This document shows positions 45,655 to 57,519 of a stretch of DNA of 64,000 nucleotides, one piece after another; the first letter of the stretch is position 1; each line of letters opens with the position of its first letter. Source of the DNA: Rhyzopertha dominica. Taxonomy: Eukaryota > Arthropoda > Insecta > Coleoptera > Bostrichidae. The position numbers and the translations under genes were made by a program. The stretch is from contig QCXZ01000137.1 of assembly GCA_025024175.1 (NCBI GenBank), positions 65,684,911 to 65,748,910 on the forward strand. Direction: 5' to 3'. The notes under the pieces are model-generated. The model worked only from the letters and a program-made list of their open reading frames with translations. It was not told the origin of the DNA and ran no database searches.

Positions 45655-46681
45655 GCTCGAGGAATTTGCTAATTAACTAAATTACGAAGAGGAGCAGAAA
45701 CTTAATCGATTTAGGCACGTTCGCACCTCCTATAGCCAGTCAGGCTGACATGATGGCGTGACCGTATCAAAGTGAATCTCAGGAGATCGCACAGTTATGG
45801 AACGATCGGGACGCACGACATATTAAATAATACCAGAAAGAAGTATTCAGACAGTTTAGAGAATGTACTGTTAGCCGCGCAGCTATTTTCACAAGAGGTC
45901 AATCTTGTCGTCTAGACGTATACATGGCACAGTTCATTCAATCCGCCTTCCTCGTCGTTATTATTTTGTAGCCAATAAGGCCGCCACATTGTTCAAATGT
46001 CTTTCTTACAAAAAGAATGTTAATAAATCATATCCTGAAGCCTGAAGGATGGATTTCACTATACGCTCTGCTAGAATTCACATTACGTACCAAGTGTTTC
46101 AAAGAAGACTAGCCAGTCTCAATAATACTTAAGAGACACTAAATTCAACAAAACCTAAAATAGATCGACTAGAATACTTCGTCTTGTGTTGCAACGCTAG
46201 AAGTTGCCAAAACAACCCTCTCAAATTCTTTCTCATTTATAAAGGTCTCTCAACGCCCTTTTTGAAAATGGGCTACTCTAGTGCTTTTCTGACATTCCTG
46301 AAGTTCTCTGGTGTCAAAAACTGGCGTCTAAACAAAATTCGTTGATAAAATTCCCCAAAGAATGCCGGGTGCGTTTCAAAAAGGAAGAAACAGATTGCGC
46401 ATATTTTCTGTGAGAGCAACATTTGCAAAACGGTATATGTTTCTGATTCTGAACCTAAAAGTATCCCTAAATTTTCACCCGGATGCAATTATTGGGTGTT
46501 TTTCACTAATAGCAGTAATCCGCGTAAACATTATTATTAATTTACTTACTACTCAAATAAGAGGTCGTTAACATAAAAACTTGTTGTTTTACCCTCAAAA
46601 ATGACGGACAAAAGTTTAAGGATGCAAACTATTTTGGCAGATCGCAATACGCTTGTTAAATTTTTTAAGCTCATGTTGACA
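45655..46681. other. No recognisable gene
   Basis: Mutually antisense 69 and 71 codon frames at 46273-46571 without domains. Nothing else supported. Confidence 0.4.
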
Positions 46682-46915
46682 TTACAATTCGTATGTACGT
46701 ACGATACGACGAAAAATTGAATAATTTACCGCGCATTGAGGTTTGAAATGTTTTTGTTTGTACAAAATGGTCCTCACAGCAGAAAATATAGATTTAGAAG
46801 CAGTCATCTCACGTCCTGCAGCATTTAACAACTTTAGTCTCCTTTCTTTTGCCTCTAGTATAGTAACAAACTTCTTACTAGAATTTTTGGACGTGTTTTT
46901 CACACCCAGGGACAA
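46682..46915 (-). pseudogene. Possible pogo/Tigger-type HTH fragment
   Basis: Minus frame with SKKFVTILEAKERRLKLLNA then SKSIFSAVRTILYKQK. This resembles the N-terminal CENP-B-type helix-turn-helix of pogo/Tigger transposases, in which a K..(V)LT..EK..IL..L segment precedes a K-S-T-(I) helix. It is only about 50 residues, and the plus strand carries an open frame of similar length (46743-47000), so this is weak. Confidence 0.2.
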
Positions 46916-46919
46916 AAAG

Positions 46920-48949
46920 CCACTTATTTTTACCTTTCTCTGTCATTATATTATACACAAGGCAATATTATTAAATATTACTCCGCACTCCATTGAATAA
47001 TGCACAGATTTTATTTTAGTCTATTGTTTGTTACAAACACAGAAATCTACGAAAACAAATCGACAAATGCCTCTGTGTATTAGCACGTTTGCCAGTCTCT
47101 TACTAAAGTACTCCCAAAAATGTCGCCCACATGCCGCCATAAAAGTATTAATATACGTTTGATTCAAAAAGTTGAAGTTTAAAATGTATGGAAGGAGTGT
47201 ATATCACATCCCATATCAGGGGCACAACAAGATTCTTTGGATATCCAGAATTTGAAATATGAATATCGATTTACTTCTGTTTCACTAAGAACAAAACCCT
47301 CTGAAACTGATTTAAAATCGCTCAAAATACCTTTAAATGGCTATCCTTTCGTTGCTAATTAGAAATCCGAACCAGAAACGGCAGTTGGTGACCAATGTAT
47401 ATTTTGTTGACATAACAGAAAGATAACATCGCCCATTTCATTGCACGTGGCACCTACAAAAAAATTTTCATGAATAACTATCATTATGACAAGTCGCCCA
47501 ATCACGCAACTACCTGTCAGCACAGTTGCAGCTGTTACAAATGATCGAAAATATCACGTCAGAGATCACGTGACCTAATGGAAGCCGCTGCCCAGGGTTC
47601 AAATCGACCGATATTTACCAGTTTGGTAATTATTTATTTCTGAGGTAATAGCTACGAAAAAACAGCGAAAATAGGTTTTTCTCTTAAAGTGTACCACGTA
47701 GATTACATTTTTAACAGTCTTGGAAAATTGAAAAACGGCGAGTTTAGTTAAGCTACGTACCTGTACATTGGTTTGTAAATTTCAAAGTTAAGTAATAGTA
47801 AGTCACGCGATTAAAACTGACACTAGAAAGGAGGAAGATAACTCAATTTATTGTGCAAAATGTGGGGAAGGTTAAATTAACCATAAAAAGTTGAAAACCG
47901 GTTAAGCTGCAATACAGAGTCCAGCGATATGTATCGTTCTATTAAAGTAACAAGACCATACTTATTTTTACCTTTTAAGGAAATACAGAATTTTTGTGTT
48001 GACAGCGATCTAACATTTCTTGGTACATTTCGTTAATATTCCACGAATGTTCAAAAACGGCTTTGAAATACTTACCTTCAAAATCAGGTATAATTTGACG
48101 ACCTTCCCTATTCAAAAATTAAGAATGGAAGCTCTTGCGGGTAGCGGCTTGTTCTGACTGCCTGTTCCAGAGTTGTAATAAAAAAAATTCACGCATAATT
48201 AATAAGGGTGGCTCGTTTTCATATTGAAACACCCGGTGAAATAGTTTGAATTCTGTTTACTGATATCAGCCTAAAGCAAGTACATAAGTAACTTCCCAGT
48301 GTTAGAATGCTGCAAGTTTTGCGCTAATGTTTAGAATAGAAACGCCAAACATTCTTTGAACTTCTTGAAATGCGGGAGCAACTTGTTAGACAATGTGTGT
48401 GTGCGTGTGTTGTATCCGTTTGCATACTTTCGGGTTCAGCATGCAACGGAATGCGGCGTTCTAGCAATATTGCCTGCGCACTTCACCAGGTTGCTGCTGC
48501 CGCTGTCGGAATAGCTAATTTCGGTATCAGCGGCAGGTAAAACTCCTCGTCCAAGTTGTGGAACACTTTGTACATTCTGAGAGAAGTCAATACATCTGCG
48601 AGTGGCAACGCACACCAAGGAAGTCGTGCACAAAGGACTACAAAGGACTAAGTGTTTGGGAGCAGGCTCTTGTGTGTTGGATGTGATATGCCTTCAGGAC
48701 GCTGAGGAAGGGCTTGCTAATATGCCCTGAGTAAAGATTATGTGCTCAAGCAGAATGTATAGTCAGTAGTGGGTTAAGAAAGAGATATTTGTTCTGTAAT
48801 GTTGTAATTTAGTGTTTAGGAGGATTGTGAAAACCATGCAGCACACCAATAAAATGAAGAAATGCGTTACGGCATTATGTAGACAGAGTATACAAAAACT
48901 GTATTAATTTTAATTCAGTAGCTCATTAAAAATAACAAAAAAATATTGG
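46920..48949. other. No recognisable gene
   Basis: Short frames only. About 48420-48640 is balanced in composition (65-codon minus frame) without a domain. Confidence 0.4.
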
Positions 48950-49019
48950 TTGCAAATAAAATGCTGAGTGCTGGCCAATTCTAATTAAACGATATATGAA
49001 AACCCCTTATGACAGTAAT

Positions 49020-49560
49020 TTACAAACCCAAATACCGACTTAGCGGCTAAGCTGCAATCTTCAGTAGGATATAATAAGCGACTTCTTGAAATATTTAGCT
49101 TGATTTAACCGGATAAAATTATCCTGACCAAATTTTCAATGGAAATGGAGTCAGATCAACAAAATATCACTAATGTAGCATGCCAATTCCACTCTTTCAA
49201 ACGTGTTGACTTTCGTGTAGTCAGAAACTACTTTTAAGAGTTATGAGTTTTAGAAGCTTTAGGGCGAGCTGGGTCTTATTGACACTTGCTTTATCAAACC
49301 TCCCAAGTCATTTTCTCTTCAAACTTAACTCTTATAGAACGCCTGGTTTGCTTAATATATTTAAGATAACAGTTTTTGCACTGTATTTTATAAACGCTTA
49401 ATTTGTCTATTTCATCCACCTTATATTGAAGGTTTCCTAAATCAAATGTTATACTATTATTGGCGATGAAACCTAAAATGGTTTCAAGATGTTAAATATT
49501 TTTTGGCAAGCCCAAAATTAAAAGGAATTTTGACGAAATTATGGAGTAAAGTAGATGGTA
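49020..49560 (-). pseudogene. Penelope-like element, GIY-YIG region and 3' end
   Basis: Minus strand: ITFDLGNLQYKVDEIDKL (about 49470-49410), then SVYKIQCKNCYLKYIKQTRR, the GIY-YIG start in which (G)VYKI-C..C..YIG-QT is usual (here YIK). RVKFEEKMTW and stops follow. Downstream at 49064-49035 lies CTGAAGATTGC...GCTAAGTCGG, the same kind of hammerhead-like box seen after other PLEs here. The copy is decayed and its ends are not visible. Confidence 0.6.
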
Positions 49561-49901
49561 AAGACAACGTGGTAGCATTTAAAACCTACTTTTTGTGCGC
49601 TGTAGTTGTAGACAAATTCATCAAGCAGATTTCTCTTCGCTATTTTAAATTAAAATCAACATTATTTTTTTTTAAATCTGGACCAATCACATACCGCAAT
49701 ATGTCGTGTTGTCATAGTTACTGGGTTGATTTTAGCTAACATCATTATTTGTACAGGACCTTAAATCCCTCAATTTCTTGTAGTCATTGTTTGTTGATGT
49801 TTCAAGAAATATTGCAGATTTTTCCAAATTGAAATAATTGGATCCTAAACTAGTATGATTGAACCACCAGATAACCTTTACCACTCAGTGCATAGCTACT
49901 A

Positions 49902-52193
49902 TACAGGGTGATTTTTTTAAAACTTCACACCTTAAATAACTTTAAATATAGCAAAAATTTAAAAATTTGCAAAAACAGGTAAACTTTTGTTTGCAGGGGG
50001 ACAACTTTTGAGATCAGTTTTTAATGGATAGCGCTTACTCTCTGAGCAGGGTAGACACCCCTTTAAACATTTTAAATGGAACTATCCATCTTGTGATACA
50101 TCATTTGAAAGCCTATTTCACAAAGAGTCTGGCCATGTAATTAGTTTTACCACGTTTAACTTATTGACGGGGTAATAGATTAATAGTGCCTACGAAACAG
50201 GTCGCTTATTAAATTGAATATTTGGACTCTTTTCAACAAAATGTATTTTATTTTAGAGCGGAAATAAAATTTGTCCTTACGAGAACCCAAAATTTAAACA
50301 AACTTGTAAAAAATATGACACTTAAAAAAAACTCCCAGAATACTGAAAATTTTCTTTTAACATTATTATTAACATTAAAGTATTTATCATGTAATTTTTT
50401 TAGAAAGTCCATGTCCACGAAAAAGAAAAATTATTTATTTGTAACTCCAAAAACAGTGTGAACAAAACCATCGAAATTCAAACCTTACAACAGATTCTCA
50501 AAACGTGCACCACCTCTTTCCATACAATAATACAGACGGTTCTCGAACTCCTGCTGCACTTTTCGGAAAGTTTCAGGTGGAATCCTCCTGCACTCGTTAA
50601 TAATTCTTTCTCGCAGATCTTCCAGGCTAGTAGGTTGAGTTTTGTAAACCACAGATTTTAAATGACCCCATAGAAAGAAATCTAAAGCAGTCAAATCGGG
50701 TGATCGTGGCGGCCATTCAATTGTTCCACGTCTACCAATCCAGTGAAGAGGAAATCTATGATTTAACCAATTTCGCACATTAATGGCGTAATGCGGTGGG
50801 GCTCCATCATGTTGGTAAAACAATTCGTATTCATCCAACATTGGATTTCCTTCAGGGTCACGTTGGTTTTCTAATTGCTCTGTGATTAAAGGATCAATAA
50901 CGTTATCAAGTAATTCTAAATACATTCCCCCATTTAGGGGCCCATCAATGAAAATTGGACCTACAATTGCGTTGCCAAGTATTGCAGCCCAGACGTTCAG
51001 CTTCTGAGGAACTTGTGTATGACCTTCTCGAAAAATATAAGGATCTTCGTCACTCCAGTACCTGACGTTATGTTTATTTACAGAGCCGTTCAAAAAAAAT
51101 GTGCATTCATCACTGAAGCAGATATTTTTTATTAGATTTGGATTTACTATAATCTTTTCTGTCATAATTTCGCAAAATTGCAGTCTTCTATCGAAGTCAT
51201 CTTCGCCGAGTTCCTGGAGAGTTTTCATCTTATAGGGATGGAATTTGTGCAGTTTTGTAACTTTCCTTACAGATGAATAAGAAAGTCCAGTGGCTGTAGA
51301 AATGTTACGCAAAGAGCTAGTTGGATCCATTGCAAAATGACCAAGTACTCCAAGTTGGGCCATTTCATCAACGACTCTATTCCCTGCCCTTTTTTTGTTT
51401 ACTACAGATCCAGTGTCTTGAAATTTCTGCACGAGATCGAGAATGTACCTAGCGTCAACATTTTTATCGGGGTGCCGTTCGTTAAATACCTTTGCTGACG
51501 CACGAGCACAGCTATGCTCAGCACCGTAAATAAAAATTATTTCTACCCTTTCGGCAGATGAATAAACCATTATCACTTGGACTCTCACTTTAAAATTTCA
51601 TGCGATTTATAAAAAGGAATGTGAACAAAAAGATGGTCGTGCCAAAGAAGTAGCCAAAAAGCTGAAACAAAAAATTGGAAACACAAAGTAGATAATTATT
51701 TAGCCAATTCAGTATAAACTGTCGAGTTGCAATATCCAGTAATGTCGAAAGAAGTATTTTTGGCATTTTGCTTAGGTGTAACAATTATTTTTTAACAAGT
51801 TCTTTTAGGCTTAAGTAAGGACAATTTTTATTGTAACTGCAAGACAATAAATTTTGTTAAAAAAAAGTCCAAAATATTCCATTTTATAAGCCACTTGCTA
51901 CAATGCACTTTTTGACCCACTGCCCCGTCAATGGGTAAAAAATAGTAAAACTAATTACATGGCAAGACTCCTTGTGTAATAAGCTTTTAAATGATGTATC
52001 GTAAGATGGGTAGTTTCATTTAAAATTTTTGAAGGGGTATCTACCCAGCTGAGAGGGTAAGCGCTATCCATTAAAAACTTATCTCAAAAGTTGTCCCCCT
52101 GCAAACAAAAGTTTACCTGTTTTTGCAAAATTTTAAATTTTTCCTCTATTTAAAGTTATTTAAGGTGTGAAGTTTTCAAAAAATCACCCGGTA
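49902..52193 (-). mobile_element. DD41D-type Tc1/mariner-superfamily transposon, apparently complete
   Basis: A 2.29-kb element. Left end TACAGGGTGATTTTTTT, right end (minus strand) TACCGGGTGATTTTTTG, flanked by TA on both sides (49900-49901 and 52194-52195). The terminal inverted repeats are unusually long, about 275 bp (49902 to about 50180, and about 51917 to 52193). They include AACTTCACACCTTAAATAAC, GCAGGGGGACAACTTTTGAG and TTGACGGGG blocks and are roughly 90% identical by eye. One intact transposase gene lies between them. Intact coding sequence among decayed neighbours suggests the most recent arrival in this window. Confidence 0.9.
50485..51588 (-). CDS. DD41D transposase, 367 codons, intact
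   Basis: Encodes a Tc1/mariner-superfamily DDE transposase that would cut the element at its inverted repeats and join it to TA sites in the nucleus. An N-terminal bipartite DNA-binding region covers about residues 10-120; its second HTH contains TGLSYSSVRKVTK. Catalytic residues are Asp160 (CFSDE), Asp261 (QHDGAPPH) and Asp303 (RSPDLTALDFFLWG). I count 41 residues between the second and third, hence DD41D, a spacing reported for the rosa/VS group. Length fits a complete mariner-like transposase. Met1 (51588) and Met7 (51570) are both possible starts; Met7, beginning MVYSSAERVE, aligns better with relatives. No stops or frameshifts. It is the only long convincing open frame in the window. Any promoter would lie in the right inverted repeat. 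Confidence 0.92.
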   Translation of the reverse strand: MRVQVIMVYSSAERVEIIFIYGAEHSCARASAKVFNERHPDKNVDARYILDLVQKFQDTGSVVNKKRAGNRVVDEMAQLGVLGHFAMDPTSSLRNISTATGLSYSSVRKVTKLHKFHPYKMKTLQELGEDDFDRRLQFCEIMTEKIIVNPNLIKNICFSDECTFFLNGSVNKHNVRYWSDEDPYIFREGHTQVPQKLNVWAAILGNAIVGPIFIDGPLNGGMYLELLDNVIDPLITEQLENQRDPEGNPMLDEYELFYQHDGAPPHYAINVRNWLNHRFPLHWIGRRGTIEWPPRSPDLTALDFFLWGHLKSVVYKTQPTSLEDLRERIINECRRIPPETFRKVQQEFENRLYYCMERGGARFENLL

Positions 52194-52195
52194 TA

Positions 52196-53060
52196 TTGCC
52201 AAAACAGCCTAATTCTACACTTTCTACATAAACATATCCGAATAATTCCATTACAAAGATGATGATCTTATGAACACCGATTTATTTTATGCATACTAGC
52301 AAATCGGCTGCTAATTCTAGGTATAATACTTCAAATTCAGATATTATTACTGGATTATACGACCATTAAGCGTTAATTCGTACAATTAAACAGCCATAAA
52401 CCGTTTATGACTTAAGACGGCTCAAAATAATTCGATGCTGCAAGTAAGATACTGGACATCTTGCTAATGTTATAAATCAAGTCTTCAAGGTGTTAGATTA
52501 AATTGATCATTAGTTTTACTGCTACCTAGATACAAATTTTTAGGCAGGCCAGATGGTTTAGATTATAGCAATGTATATAATTTGGACTATCAAATTGGCA
52601 ATTAGTAAATGTGTAAATATTGATTAACTGGTAATACCTATTATTAAACGCTTGAGGTAAACGGCTGTTGCTTACCTACCGACACACTTTTCACAAAACT
52701 ATAACGATTGCCTATTTTTTATTTATGAACCAAAGTATTGACATGTTCTAGACCCCAGGCATTGAATTAATAACAGCTCAATCCTATTAATGTCAGAAGT
52801 ACAAATTAATTGAAGGGTTTCAAATACTTGCAGATATCTTGACTTCTCCATTAACATGATATAAGGCGATCTAGGAGCTTGTACTTAATACTTATATATT
52901 GGCATTAGATTAAAAAACCTACAGAAAATATATTATTTTTTGAAGAGTCGTTATTACTTGCAGTTTTTGCGCAGTTCTNGGTTTCGTTGGTATGACGACT
53001 CATTGTAAAAAAGCCTATATCCACCGATTTAGGGATACTTTTTGGTAAGATTTGTTACCT
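52196..53060. other. No recognisable gene
   Basis: AT-rich, one N base near 52979. The last part may be the 5' end of the Tc1 relic. Confidence 0.4.
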
Positions 53061-53061
53061 T

Positions 53062-53636
53062 GATAAAGGTCGAATTGTTAGTTTAAGAGAAGCTGGTTTC
53101 TCCTACCGACAAATAACTCTTTGTGTTAATCGGAACGCTGTGATTATAATGCTGTTTGACGTCAATGGTCTGAAGAAGGTCGAGAAGGAATATTGGGAGG
53201 TGTTGCATAACCAAGGAGAACATCCGGAGAACATAAAAAACGTTTAAGGCAGAGGACTCTGGGTCACGCTGATGTTCATCCCAGGAAGCGAAACAGCGGC
53301 TGTTTACATAAATGAAGTTGTGCAAGCATTTTTCCTGCTATATCAGGAAGCCCTTTAGAATGGAACACTTTCAGCAAGATAACTCCACCAGAATTTAGCC
53401 CGAATGACTATCAACCTCTTTAATCAGTCTGCGATTGATGTTTTGTCCTGGTCTTCAAGATTTCCGAATAAACCCCATAGAACATGTGTAAGACATGATC
53501 TCAAGAAAACTAACCACTTTGTCAGCTCCTCCAGAAACTTTGTTTCGCCTGGAGGAAAAAATTACTGTTGCCTGGAGTCAACTACCCTATCTCATTTTAT
53601 CGACGCCCAGATGCCCCAACGAATGTTCCTGTAACA
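53062..53636 (+). pseudogene. Tc1-like transposase, decayed
   Basis: Begins KGRIVSLREAGFSYRQI, the typical first helix of Tc1-like transposases (ERGRIIGLREAG form), then an HTH with NRN. After decayed middle regions VVQAFFLLYQEAL and, one frame over, FQQDNSTR (second catalytic Asp) are visible. Then NPIEHV (the Glu position of DD34E), then DMISRKLTTL, LEEKITVAWSQLP and a C-terminus at about 53636. About half the usual 340 codons is missing, with several stops and shifts. The terminal repeats are not identified. Confidence 0.65.
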
Positions 53637-53639
53637 GAG

Positions 53640-54817
53640 GTAGTGCAACACATTACTAATTTTTTTTGTATATGGGTTCACTATTTTAGCCCAAAATGAT
53701 AATCACATAGCACCCACTCAACTTAATAAAATAAATTATTCAATACAAATTTTCCCTCCAGTTGTAGGAGTTCTAATGTTACTTAGTACCTACACTAAGT
53801 TAGTCCCTAAATGTTTTCAGTTAATATGCAATCATATCTGATTCAAGATGTTAAGTAACTCGTGTAAACAACGTCATGTTCATAACAGCGACGTAAATGA
53901 GTGACACATGGTTACACGTACATGGAAAATAAGATATGAGCGTTGATAGTTGCACGCATAAACATCAGGTCGGTGTATTTCTTGGCTTGTGCATGTATTT
54001 GCGGGTCGTATATTTCACAGCATCAGACACTATCGGTTAAATACCGAGCGAACGAAATAGCACCACATTACACACAAAGGAATGGGTCTCTTGAATTATA
54101 GTTACGTCACGGTGTTGGAGAACGTGTCTCCCACATCACAAATAATAATAATAATGATTAATAGTGCTTCATGTCCTGGTGGATTAAACGCCCCTGAGAC
54201 GACGCCACGCTAATGCCAAAACCATAATCCAGTATCCCTTCCGCGGAAAAAGACGTGATGTGAATATGCAAATAGTCCGGCTATTTTAATGAAATTAATT
54301 AAATCCAAAGCCGTTAATGCGCAAGCTTTAGGGGAATGTCCTACTATGGGCCTACATTAACCAAGCTGTCGCTCATCTGTATATAATAAGAATAATAGTA
54401 AACAACAGGTAACGTATACACACTAATCGAGATTTGGTGTTTTGAAAAGGGTAAGGAATTTCCTCTATAAAGAATGACAGAAGTTTTCTAACTGGTAATA
54501 ATAAAAACGTTAACAGAATTAAGGTCACAAGTAACTTTTATTTATCATTAGAGAAATATCAAAACAGCATAAAAGTGTGTTTGATATGGGCAAGTAAATG
54601 TATATAAACTGTAAGCTTGAGGGCATTAGCGTTTTTAGTTTTCGGAAAGCATTCTGCACCACATGATTTAGCAACATGTAAGTAACTGTGTAACGTCAAT
54701 AATTGTTTCAAACTTTTTAATTCGAGAATGAAACGATAGAAGTCATTTGTTGCATTGCTCGATCGTGTTTTCAATATTAAAAATTAATCCCCCACAAAAA
54801 GTAATTTGATGCCTGTG
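53640..54817. other. No recognisable gene; possible non-coding island
   Basis: About 54020-54380 is balanced in composition and carries an octamer-type site (ATGCAAAT, 54266-54273) next to TAATGAAATTAATT (54287-54300), as in many homeodomain/POU-regulated enhancers. This is only suggestive, since such words are common in AT-rich DNA. Confidence 0.3.
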
Positions 54818-54829
54818 ATTTATATTGAT
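54818..54829. repeat. 12-bp target-site duplication of PLE, left
   Basis: ATTTATATTGAT here is repeated exactly at 55396-55407. Confidence 0.85.
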
Positions 54830-55395
54830 TAATAATAATAAAACACTTGGTTTTATCCTACTTCTAATTTTCATTTTTGGCAAAGCCAAATGCCAGCATT
54901 TCAACCGCCAAGCGGCCTTCTTCGGGGCTTAACAAGTATAACTAAATTAAAACACTAAAAGACATTTGGACATATGGTAAACATTGATACACAGTTGCGT
55001 GGTGTGGGAAAAGAATTTGTTTAAATCACATTTCTGACTTTACTATTGCTACAAGTGGATTATTTAAGGGTGTGAGATCAGTATTTAATAGATGGCTAGA
55101 ATTGCGTTTCATGTAAATGACCTCAAAGGGGTTCAAGTTGCCGCGTGTTGACGTTTTTGTGTTCTTCACGTTGGCTATATTAAATTTGTGACCTGTTTCA
55201 ATATTATGTAGTGCTAGTGCAGAATTTTCTCCATTTCCATTGTTTACCTGGGAATTTTTGATCGAACAGTCATTATTTAACGTTAATTTACTGGATGCAT
55301 TAACCAACCAACCAAATAATGGAAGTAGGATAAAAACAAGTGTTTTATTACTATCATTATTATTTAATAACTTCCAAAAAACTCTACTATTCGTT
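54830..55395 (-). mobile_element. Short Penelope-like element, second copy
   Basis: Same family and layout as 4981-5549, opposite strand. From its 5' end at 55395: an extension of about 40 bp beginning near GAATAGTAGAG, an inverted copy of the 3' end, a GIY-YIG C-terminal frame (minus, 55307-55026, with LALHNIETGHKFN and LNTDLTPLNNPL), a CCGAAGAAGGCC...GTTGAAATGC motif, and a 3' end in GTGTTTTATTATTATTA. Length is 566 bp against 569 bp. The internal junction after the inverted segment differs between the copies, so they are not simple duplicates. Confidence 0.8.
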
Positions 55396-55407
55396 ATTTA
55401 TATTGAT
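55396..55407. repeat. 12-bp target-site duplication of PLE, right
   Basis: Second exact copy of ATTTATATTGAT. Confidence 0.85.
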
Positions 55408-56744
55408 GCCCTTGGATTGGAATATGACTTTATGTGAAATTTATTAGTTGAAAACCCCGAAATCGGTAGCAGCACTGACGAAGTTTTTGCGTCCTATCCT
55501 TCTACTATTAGTTTATTGATGGCTTTCTCTAATGAAATCTTGCCCAAAATATGTAATTCTATTTCAAAACTTTTATAACAATCAATCTTATAATACTGGG
55601 GTTCAAAATTGCAATGCTATATATCTCCCTAAAAACCGAATACGAAATCATTATGTTTACATGACAAAAACCGCCACAATCAATACGTCCCTCTGATTTA
55701 TGGACTGCAAATGAAAATGCAGTTGATGCAGTGGAACGTTGATGCTACACACCATAAATATAAACATCACGTCCATTAAATCGAATCACGTAAAGTTAAA
55801 TGGTGCGAAATGTGGAATAAAATGGAAATAACCATAACATGACCTCGAAAATTTTATAACGACTTTATCTATGTATGTGTGTGAAGGAAGTGGTTCAGCT
55901 GATCGTAGAATTGGCAATTATGACAACAAACAAAATGGAAAAATCCATGTAATACTAAAATATACCATACGATTGAAATATATAGCAAGCATATTTTGGA
56001 AGCTTAATAAGAACCAGAGAATGTCTTTCTAGTGTTGAACTAGTAACACATTGTGAATTAAACGGTAATTTTAACGCGTTGGAAATGCAGCTCTATATGT
56101 CTTATAGTATAGTTTAATAGTAAGAATACCTATAATATAACGTTATAAGCTTATTTTCCCAAACATGTACAATAACCTATTTACACGAAAACAATTACGA
56201 AAGTTGCACAATGTCAACAACTATTAGAACAACCCAAAATCTGTGAATTCAATTCAGCACTAAATTGCAGGTAACGAAATAACATATTCATACACAGTTC
56301 ACTAATTTTACAGTCCTCTTGGCAAGTTAAATATTTCTAAAAGAGTAATTTCGCGAAATGTTTGCTGATGAAGAAGTATACTAATCAAAGAAATATGCAT
56401 TGCAAAGCTTTATAAAGACAAGCCTTAAGTCCCCAAGAAAGTGGAATTAACTGAGAAGAAAAATTATTTCCAAGGGTAACAGAAGGTTCTGCATTTATTA
56501 ATGTCCAGCAGTATGTAATTGTCCATACACCATTCTTTTTGTACAAGGGGCACTAGAAAAGAAATCTACCTACAAGAAATCATAAAAGAAGCAACTATTA
56601 TGAACCAACTTAATTTGCCAAGTATAGGAATATCATCTACCTGAACCACTAGTTTAAAAAAAAAATTGGTAATCCGACATTTTAGTTATGTAGCATCACA
56701 AAGCTTCTAGTTGCCCTGTATTGAAACTATGCATATAGTTGGTC
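55408..56744. other. No recognisable gene
   Basis: AT-rich with no supported frames or repeats. Confidence 0.4.
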
Positions 56745-57190
56745 TTCATAGTAAAAGATTGATCCAAACAGTTGCGTTGGAGGCGCGAAGACATCGAAGA
56801 TGATCCCATAAATGGAGGACAAGCAACAAATGCCAAAATGATTCAAAAGGTTGAAGTCATGATATTCCAAGATCATCGCGGCAAGGTCCCCGCCTTAAGT
56901 TATGCACTACGAATATCTGAATCTAGGGTAATAACTTTTCTTGATGAGAACTTGTGCACGAATAAGGTATCAGCAAGGTGATACAAAAGCTGTTCAGACT
57001 GCAGATTTTTGTGTAGTTTTGAAGCTCTGAATAAATATTCTGGTTTTTTTTGCATACAGGTGCTTCACTGGAATCCCGACACAAAGGCAGAATTCAAGCA
57101 GTGGGTTCACAGGTTTTTACCCGCAAGAAAACAAACGTACACGAGCATGTGCTGAAAATTGATGGAAGCTATATATCAGGAGAACGTAAA
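56745..57190 (+). pseudogene. mariner-family transposase fragment
   Basis: The frame at 56772-56981 reads REDIEDDPINGGQATNAKMI, QKVEVMIFQDHRGKVPALSY, ALRISESRVITFLDENL and NKVSAR. This is the second HTH of mariner transposases (LEDD..GRP..AT...I..V..MV..DRR.KV..IA..LGIS). After an internal deletion, LHWNPDTKAEFKQWVH at 57060-57110 matches the region just after the first catalytic Asp (HHYDPETK.QS.QW). The catalytic Asp and everything after it are lost. Confidence 0.75.
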
Positions 57191-57519
57191 AGCATATGAG
57201 AAAATTTAACGAAATATAATATATGCGTAAAGCAATTGATAAAAAACGAAACAGCTTTTTTAATAGTAAAGTGTCGCTGATGCAAAACAACGCTATACTC
57301 CGCATCAGACCAATAATTATGCAAGAACGCAAAATTATAGAGTTAGGTCACACTGCCTACAAGCCCGAACTAGCCCAGAGGACGCCGTTGCATATTGTAA
57401 AGAAACATGTTTTACAAGGGTAAAAGTTTGTTGAAAGAAAAATATAATATAGTTAGGCAGAGTTTTTATTTGCTAGCGACTCACGTAGTGATGAAAAATT
57501 GACACTAGAACGCATAATT

